From NCBI RefSeq assembly GCF_000243715.2, contig NZ_AHMO02000008.1, positions 1,165,001-1,229,000 on the forward strand: a DNA stretch of 64,000 bases. Reading direction: 5' to 3'. Shown piece by piece: positions 59,095-64,000 of this stretch. Positions within the stretch are counted from its first letter, which is position 1. Each line of letters starts with the position of its first letter. A program made the translations under genes and the position numbers. This DNA comes from Leptospira broomii serovar Hurstbridge str. 5399 (GTDB lineage: Bacteria > Spirochaetota > Leptospiria > Leptospirales > Leptospiraceae). The notes under the pieces are model-generated. The model saw only the letters and a program-made list of their open reading frames with translations. It was not told the origin of the DNA and made no database searches.

Positions 59095-59121
59095 CCTAAA
59101 TCATCCTGTTTCTCCAAAACC

Positions 59122-60372
59122 GTGAAATCTTTTTTTTCGGATCATAGAATCTCCTCCGCTATAATCACTCTCTCGGTGAGAATTTTCGGCGTACTCGCTG
59201 TCCTAAGCATTTACGAGGTCTGTATTAACTTCCTTCCTCGAGAAATAGAATTCGTAAGTGAAATCGGAGTATTGACTAGTTTAATGTTCGGAGTTTTTGC
59301 AGTTTTGCCGATTCAGGAAAAAATCGGAGGATTTTTAAAAGCCACATTCGTTTCGGAATATTTGAGTAATGATCCCGGTTCGTCCAGAATGGCTCATCGT
59401 CGCTTCGATTCGGAAGGTTTGATAAAGAATGTCTTTCCGGAACTAGTACGACTTACTAACAGTAATTTCGGTAAACTAGCAATTCTTAGAAATGATCTTA
59501 CCTACTACGACCTTTATACCTATGCACATAAAAAACAGAGAAAAGTAAATACTCTAGACGGAATCAATCCTCACTCTCCTCTTCTGAAATATATCCTGAA
59601 TAAAAGATCAGGGGCGACAATTGGGGAGCCGGATCAGAACAAAGTTATTAACGAGGATTTCGTAAGCCTTCGCGCCAATTTCATTCTTCCTTTCGTATTT
59701 AGGGAAAAATTATTCGGCTTCTTGGCCGTTTCAAATATTCCTAAGGATGATGTGCGGCACGAATTGGGATTTCTTGCCGGAAAATGTGCATTAGCAGTTC
59801 ACAATCATATACTCTCTTCGCAAATTGCGGAAAATAAAAAGTATAGAAAGGAATTCGAAAACGCGGGTAAGATTCGTAGATTTTTAGAACCCGCCGAACC
59901 GCCCTTGGTGGGAAATACGAAGGTCGATTTACTTTCGCGAGAACCCGGAGAATTGTTGGAGTTCTTTCAATCTCCGACAGGCGATTTCTATTTTGTATTC
60001 CTTAGATTAAGCGTTACAAACGCGGTTTCAGTACTTGCACTCTGCTATATTCTTGGAACTCTGTACGCCTCTCGTCTAAGAGGTGAGACAAAAGATTTAA
60101 TTCAGTTGAAAACGTTGATCGAAGAAAATCTTAGGGAAATCTCTTGGATGGAAAAATACGATCTCGCAGTAGGAAAAGTTGGTAAGTCGGATAATAAAAT
60201 TTTAGTTCGATTTTCGGGAAAACATTTCAAAATGTTTAAGTCGTCCAATCCCGAACGAAATCTCGCCTCGGTCGGTTGGGAAAACGTCCAGATCTCTGAA
60301 AAAGATCCTCTCTTTCTAAGCTGGAATGAACGTAAGATCCTTTCTTTTCAAGAGATAGGGATACCTTCTTGA
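59122..60372 (+). CDS. Membrane GAF-type protein with a degenerate SpoIIE-like domain
   Basis: This 416-residue protein has two TM helices (about 12-34 and 46-65), a GAF-like region (about 100-230; FGKLAILRNDLTYYDLY, LPFVFREKLFGFLAVS) and a C-terminal region (about 240-416) that follows the order of the SpoIIE/PP2C domain in the next gene but lacks its Asp ligands: GELLE where GDYLD occurs, LRLSVTNA where GDVSGHG occurs, FSGKH where NAGH occurs, and LSWNERK where FTDGVTE occurs. It is probably a pseudophosphatase. The start is GTG 59122 with a weak site. It is coupled to the next gene by TTGA. Confidence 0.7.
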   Translation: MKSFFSDHRISSAIITLSVRIFGVLAVLSIYEVCINFLPREIEFVSEIGVLTSLMFGVFAVLPIQEKIGGFLKATFVSEYLSNDPGSSRMAHRRFDSEGLIKNVFPELVRLTNSNFGKLAILRNDLTYYDLYTYAHKKQRKVNTLDGINPHSPLLKYILNKRSGATIGEPDQNKVINEDFVSLRANFILPFVFREKLFGFLAVSNIPKDDVRHELGFLAGKCALAVHNHILSSQIAENKKYRKEFENAGKIRRFLEPAEPPLVGNTKVDLLSREPGELLEFFQSPTGDFYFVFLRLSVTNAVSVLALCYILGTLYASRLRGETKDLIQLKTLIEENLREISWMEKYDLAVGKVGKSDNKILVRFSGKHFKMFKSSNPERNLASVGWENVQISEKDPLFLSWNERKILSFQEIGIPS

Positions 60373-62729
60373 GAAATATTCTTTTAGTTTTCGTTTCCGT
60401 AATTCTTTTCAGTGTAATTCTTTTTGCGGGATTATTAAAATCATCTTCCAAGGAATCCAGACTACCTTTCTATTTTTATCCTAATGGAATGATCGCGCTA
60501 TCGATCGGAGAATATACCGATCTCGTCGGTTTAAAAATCGATCTTTTGGAATACGAAATATCGCGTAAATTAGGGGAAGATAACGCCGAGACGAATCGAA
60601 CATTTCATTTTTATGGAAAAGATCGAAGTCTTTCGAGGGACGTTTCGTTTATTTTCCGTTCGGCCTTCGACGTCTTACGGGATTTTTCCTGGGATATCGG
60701 CCTATCACTACTTTATTTCTCGGTGGCGATATGGTTTTTCTTTTATACAAGGGATTTATTTATTTTTCTCCTTTTCGGGTCCTTTTCTTCCCTATTTCTA
60801 TTTAACTTTTTCCTCTTGGCTTTTCAGGATTTCGTTTTCCCTTTCTTTTTCTTTCTCTACTTTAGCGGTTTTTTGATTTTGGATGTCTCCTACAGACTTC
60901 GAGGCAAAGAAATCCCGTCTCGTTGGTTCGCACCTCAGGTGATCTTCTCCATCGTAGCCTCCTATGTTGGAGCCTCTCAAAAAGCAAATCCGGATCTATT
61001 TCAATTTCTTTCCAATGCAGGGATTCACTTTAACGCGGCTGCAGCGGCAATCTGCATTATTCAACTGATCTTTCATACGTTTAGGAACCCTACTCAATTC
61101 CAGGCTGTGTTTAAAAAACTTTGTCTTGTGTTGGCGTTCTTCTTCGCAACGATCGTACCTTTTTTCATGACAAAAATCGGATCCGCTCAAATGCCGCTCA
61201 TGATTCGCCCTTACTTGATCGTTGCATTCATCCTTTTTCCACCGTTAGTCATTTACGGAACCTATACCTATTCATTAGTTCCTGTTCAGATTGCGTTTAG
61301 TTCTTCTTTGACTTCGATTTATTCCATTCTGATTCTCACTTTAGGATATCTTTTCGGTCTGGAATTTTTTGTACGTTGGAATCCGGAATTTTTAGGGGCT
61401 CATCAAACGGAATGGAATTTGTTCTACGTGATTTTATCCGCTTACTTCCTAGGCTCTCTGAATAATAAACTATACTCGTGGATCGATTATTGGAGTTTTC
61501 GAAATAATCCGAAACTTCATACGGCCTTGGAAGAGCTTTCGGTGATGATCGGTGCGCCGATTTCAATGCGTGCAACCATTAATAACCTTATACGTCGCTT
61601 AGAGGAAGCTCTCGAGGTATATAAGCTCCAAGTTTTAATTCCGACCGATAAATTCCCTCGAACCGACCTTCGGAATATGAATTTTGTGCGTATCCCTTTC
61701 GGTTCCGAGATTTGGAAGTATTTCGAAGATCACACGGAGGTCACAGTGACCTCGCATTTAGCTTACGGCCTAGGAATCCGCGAATCCGTATTCAAGTTTT
61801 TGCACCAGATGGAAGTCCAGTTGGCCTATCCGCTCTTCAATTTTGAACGTGGAAAGGAAGTAATTGCGGTCTTCTTGGTGGGAGAAAAGCGGAATCGCAG
61901 AAATTTTACGCTTGGAGAGCTGCGTTTTCTTAAAGAATGCACTCGTTTAGCGTCTCTTCTGATTAGAAACTACAGTCTGCTTGTCGATGAAGTCGAAAAA
62001 AAACGGATCGTTAGAGATCTGAATATGGCTTCTATCTTGGATAAAACGCTTCATTTACCCGAATTGGAAACGATTCCGGAAACTCACGTCGGTTATTTCT
62101 CCATTCCTGCAGTTGGAATCTCGGGTGATTACTTGGATATTCTGCGTATAGATCCTGAACGACAATTATTGTTTCTCGGAGACGTATCAGGTCATGGATT
62201 AGGTTCCGGTTATCTAGTTTCCGCAGTAAGAGGAATTATCCGCCGATACTTGGGCGATTCATCTTCATTACCGCAGATTTTTCGCGCGATCAACCTCTTC
62301 TTGATCGAAAGATATAGAGGAAGCGAGTTCATGACTTCTATTGCAGGTATCTATAATTCTTCCGATGGTGCTTTTTCATTCGTAAATGCCGGCCATACTC
62401 CTCCAATTTGCATACGAAAAGGAGGAAGAGTAGAGTTTCGAAACGAAACTCAAAGAGTTTTAGGTGTTCTTCCAACAGATTATAAGCTTCTTACCATACA
62501 TTTAAATGCCGGAGATAAGTTAGTACTCTTCACAGATGGAGTAACGGAGACCTTTAACGATAACGAAGAGATCTTCGGAGAAGAAAATCTTCAACGTTTA
62601 TTGTCTTCTCATCATCATTTAGGTGCGCAAGATCTAGCTGATCTAGTAAGAAAGACTCTTGAAGAGTACAGAAATAATAAAGAACCTAGTGATGATGTTT
62701 CGTTTATATGTTTGGAAGTGTCCGATTAA
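60369..62729 (+). CDS. Membrane SpoIIE-type PP2C phosphatase
   Basis: This 786-residue protein has an N-terminal TM (about 3-23), a periplasmic part of about 70 residues, seven or eight further TM helices (about 100-370) like a 7TM sensor, a GAF-like domain (about 400-540), and a SpoIIE/PP2C phosphatase (about 560-785). Metal-site motifs are intact: GDYLD, GDVSGHG, NAGHTPP, FTDGVTE and DDVSFI. It likely dephosphorylates an anti-sigma antagonist, as SpoIIE and RsbU do, though no partner is in view. It starts at TTG 60369 in a TTGA overlap with the previous stop. Confidence 0.9.
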   Translation: MRNILLVFVSVILFSVILFAGLLKSSSKESRLPFYFYPNGMIALSIGEYTDLVGLKIDLLEYEISRKLGEDNAETNRTFHFYGKDRSLSRDVSFIFRSAFDVLRDFSWDIGLSLLYFSVAIWFFFYTRDLFIFLLFGSFSSLFLFNFFLLAFQDFVFPFFFFLYFSGFLILDVSYRLRGKEIPSRWFAPQVIFSIVASYVGASQKANPDLFQFLSNAGIHFNAAAAAICIIQLIFHTFRNPTQFQAVFKKLCLVLAFFFATIVPFFMTKIGSAQMPLMIRPYLIVAFILFPPLVIYGTYTYSLVPVQIAFSSSLTSIYSILILTLGYLFGLEFFVRWNPEFLGAHQTEWNLFYVILSAYFLGSLNNKLYSWIDYWSFRNNPKLHTALEELSVMIGAPISMRATINNLIRRLEEALEVYKLQVLIPTDKFPRTDLRNMNFVRIPFGSEIWKYFEDHTEVTVTSHLAYGLGIRESVFKFLHQMEVQLAYPLFNFERGKEVIAVFLVGEKRNRRNFTLGELRFLKECTRLASLLIRNYSLLVDEVEKKRIVRDLNMASILDKTLHLPELETIPETHVGYFSIPAVGISGDYLDILRIDPERQLLFLGDVSGHGLGSGYLVSAVRGIIRRYLGDSSSLPQIFRAINLFLIERYRGSEFMTSIAGIYNSSDGAFSFVNAGHTPPICIRKGGRVEFRNETQRVLGVLPTDYKLLTIHLNAGDKLVLFTDGVTETFNDNEEIFGEENLQRLLSSHHHLGAQDLADLVRKTLEEYRNNKEPSDDVSFICLEVSD

Positions 62730-62767
62730 GTATTGTTTTCTTCCAAATCAACTTCTTTAAAAAATTT

Positions 62768-62797
62768 TTCATAAAATTAATTAAAATACTTTACAAT
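62768..62797 (+). promoter_or_regulatory. Possible sigma-70 promoter for the Lys/Ala microprotein
   Basis: TTCATA (62768) and TACAAT (62792) are 18 nt apart, each matching four or five of six consensus positions. This would give a 5' leader of about 90 nt before the microprotein ATG at 62895. The region is AT-rich, so chance matches are likely. Confidence 0.35.
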
Positions 62798-62894
62798 GAA
62801 AAGTTAATTGCTTAATTATGTCCCTATCCAAGAGCATTCTTGATCTCTCGCAAATAACGGAGGTCTGAAAAGTTCAAAACAATGGAGGACGTCA

Positions 62895-62987
62895 ATGGTT
62901 GCAAAAAAGAAAGCAGTCAAGAAAGCAGCTAAAAAGAAAGTAGCAAAGAAAAAAGCTGCTAAGAAGAAAGTTGCGAAAAAGAAATAA
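62895..62987 (+). CDS. 30-residue Lys/Ala-rich histone-H1-like microprotein
   Basis: This 93-nt frame encodes 30 residues made almost only of Lys, Ala and Val, in five-residue units such as VAKKK, AVKKA, AAKKK and VAKKK, with 18 Lys. The ribosome site GGAGG lies 6 nt ahead of ATG and a perfect 11-bp terminator follows 52 nt after the stop, so it looks like a stand-alone expressed gene. Composition resembles histone H1 tails and bacterial KAKK proteins (Hc1/Hc2, BpH, AlgP), so it may bind DNA or RNA. It is very short for that class. The gene is easily missed by annotators. Confidence 0.72.
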   Translation: MVAKKKAVKKAAKKKVAKKKAAKKKVAKKK

Positions 62988-63038
62988 CCAACTTTAATAA
63001 CATCTCCTTTTATACATTTTATAGAAGGAATGGAGCTT

Positions 63039-63067
63039 AAAACCCGCTTCCAGTAAGCGGGTTTTTT
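63039..63067 (+). terminator. Strong Rho-independent terminator
   Basis: Arms AAAACCCGCTT and AAGCGGGTTTT form a perfect 11-bp stem with a 5-nt loop (CCAGT), followed by T-rich sequence. It ends the microprotein transcript. Confidence 0.9.
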
Positions 63068-63093
63068 CTTTTTAGGGCCACTCCGTTGAATAT

Positions 63094-63143
63094 TTTCTGT
63101 TAAAAGACAGAAACAAACCTTTCAGTGTTGTATTTTTACAACA
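63094..63143. repeat. Two perfect short inverted repeats in an intergenic region
   Basis: TTTCTGT-TAAAAG-ACAGAAA (63094-63113) and TGTTGTA-TTTT-TACAACA (63126-63143) are each perfect 7-bp stems, 12 nt apart. They lie between the microprotein terminator and the convergent gene at 63213. Neither has a T-run, so they may be operator sites, an mRNA 3' structure for the minus-strand gene, or remnants. Confidence 0.35.
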
Positions 63144-63212
63144 TCGACATCGATTCATGCACGATCATCGAATATTTTTGTCCGTTGTTCTAGTAAGAAG
63201 CCCTGACTTTGA

Positions 63213-63902
63213 TCATAACTTAAGGTGTCGAGTTACGTCTTTCATCTCTTCGCGTAAATCAGGGAGTGCATTCCCGTAATTCTTTATCGAAATGGCCTCG
63301 CCTTCGGATGAAATTTCATACAATCGATACTCGTTTTCTGTATTGGACGACTTTTCTAACTTGAAAAACTTGATCGCGCGCTTAGTAAAACGGTTATAAG
63401 CGGTGAACTTATGATAGTAGAACCCGTCTTTTTTGGGGTTTATCGGATATGGAATATAATATTCTGACCCTAAAACTAGAATATTTGGCGTTACAACGGC
63501 CATTCTAGTCCAAGTAGCAAGATTTAAAGGATAGTTCTCCTCAACGAAAGATCGTTTATAATTTTTTTCCCATAGTTGAAGGATCTTTTTTCTAGTTTCA
63601 TCGGCTTGTTTAGGCCTACCCAGTCCGTTCAAACAGATTTCGAGGAGAGATAAGAGGTGTAAAGAATCGGATTTCCCGCTTTGTAATTCCTTTTGAACTA
63701 GTTTTTTAGCGGAAATATAGTCTTCAGAGTAGATATTTTCCCAAATTTTATCGACGCTTGCCGTATTCTTTACCGAATCTTCCGGTAAAAGATCCCAGGG
63801 ACTATCTACCAGCAGCAAAGTGAGAAGAAGCGCCAAAGATAGGCTTAAACTTCTCCATCTAGATGCTTCTCCGATCTTCCTTTCCGAAATAAAAACGTTC
63901 AT
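63213..63902 (-). CDS. Hypothetical membrane-anchored protein with TPR-like start
   Basis: This 229-residue protein has an N-terminal hydrophobic segment (about 17-32, SLSLSLALLLTLLLV) and a helical part (about 50-115) resembling a short TPR (YISAKKLVQKELQSG, SLLEICLNGLGRPKQAD), then a beta-rich tail. AAAGG lies 8 nt before the ATG at 63902. It follows the cut gene at the right edge by 35 nt on the same strand. Unknown family. Confidence 0.68.
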   Translation of the reverse strand: MNVFISERKIGEASRWRSLSLSLALLLTLLLVDSPWDLLPEDSVKNTASVDKIWENIYSEDYISAKKLVQKELQSGKSDSLHLLSLLEICLNGLGRPKQADETRKKILQLWEKNYKRSFVEENYPLNLATWTRMAVVTPNILVLGSEYYIPYPINPKKDGFYYHKFTAYNRFTKRAIKFFKLEKSSNTENEYRLYEISSEGEAISIKNYGNALPDLREEMKDVTRHLKL

Positions 63903-63937
63903 AGATAGTACCTTTCGCCTTTGAGAACTCTCCGGTT

Positions 63938-64000
63938 TTAAATGACCGAAGTTCTCTCCGGGTCATGGATCCAGACAGGATTATCTTTTTCCCAAAGCGA
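63938..64000 (-). CDS. C-terminal end of an upstream gene (cut by the window edge)
   Basis: On the minus strand the last 20 codons before a TAA at 63938-63940 read LWEKDNPVWIHDPERTSVI at the end, which looks like a real protein tail. It lies 35 nt before the hypothetical gene at 63902, and so may be the previous gene of an operon. The product cannot be named. Confidence 0.45.
   Translation of the reverse strand, partial: SLWEKDNPVWIHDPERTSVI

Noticed and set aside
62882..62932. Alternative 16-codon frame starting ATGGAGGAC ahead of the Lys/Ala microprotein
   Set aside because: It overlaps the microprotein in another frame and ends after 16 codons; the GGAGG inside it is better explained as the microprotein's ribosome site.

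Overview
The window looks like a chromosomal segment of a Leptospira (spirochaete). GC content judged by eye is in the low forties, which fits the higher-GC leptospires better than the L. interrogans group. Reasons for the genus call: spirochaetal-type lipoproteins, a eukaryotic-like NADP isocitrate dehydrogenase, a MurA with Asp in place of the active-site Cys, many two-component proteins with loosely related neighbours, and heavy use of TTG/GTG starts. No insertion sequence, prophage, CRISPR array or rRNA operon is visible; one tRNA gene (Thr, anticodon CGT) is present. The species is not determinable from this sequence alone.

Layout. 1-8.8 kb: lipoprotein, double-domain hemerythrin, gamma-carbonic-anhydrase-like protein, pheT, a SNF2/RapA-type helicase and queE. 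9-14.6 kb: hybrid histidine kinase, FGE/SUMF1-fold protein, short-chain dehydrogenase, DUF2889 protein, tRNA-Thr. 15-26 kb: M23 peptidase, AEC transporter, ankyrin protein, LOG protein, CDF metal transporter, beta-barrel-like exported protein, DUF6580 protein, long MazG, double-receiver protein, icd. 26-29.9 kb: small ferredoxin, an ECF sigma factor with a small membrane protein, and unknowns.

30-45 kb is an envelope block. lnt diverges from an overlapping run murA / Fe-S protein / SpoIID-LytB protein / HExxH metallopeptidase. Facing it is a five-gene alpha-2-macroglobulin operon (DUF1175, A2M with a CVEQ thioester, DUF2135, a penicillin-binding-protein-like protein with SxxK, SxN and KTG motifs, and a DUF2138-like anchor). 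45-48.3 kb is a compact six-gene minus-strand run: [2Fe-2S] ferredoxin, quinone-oxidoreductase-like protein, LEA2-like lipoprotein, small lipoprotein, membrane protein, DUF3293. 48.4-53.3 kb: lipoprotein, unknown, purF, rnd, Nudix.

53.5-57.8 kb is regulatory: a second ECF sigma operon starting with a 59-residue small gene, then a PhoB/PhoR-like pair preceded by three GTAAMC repeats spaced exactly 11 bp. 57.9-64 kb: argJ, a two-gene SpoIIE-type unit in which the first protein appears to be a degenerate phosphatase and the second an intact one, a 30-residue Lys/Ala microprotein with its own ribosome site and a strong terminator, and an unknown gene following the cut end of another. Genes are densely packed, with many 4-nt start/stop overlaps on the same strand and four convergent pairs sharing 4 nt at their stop codons.
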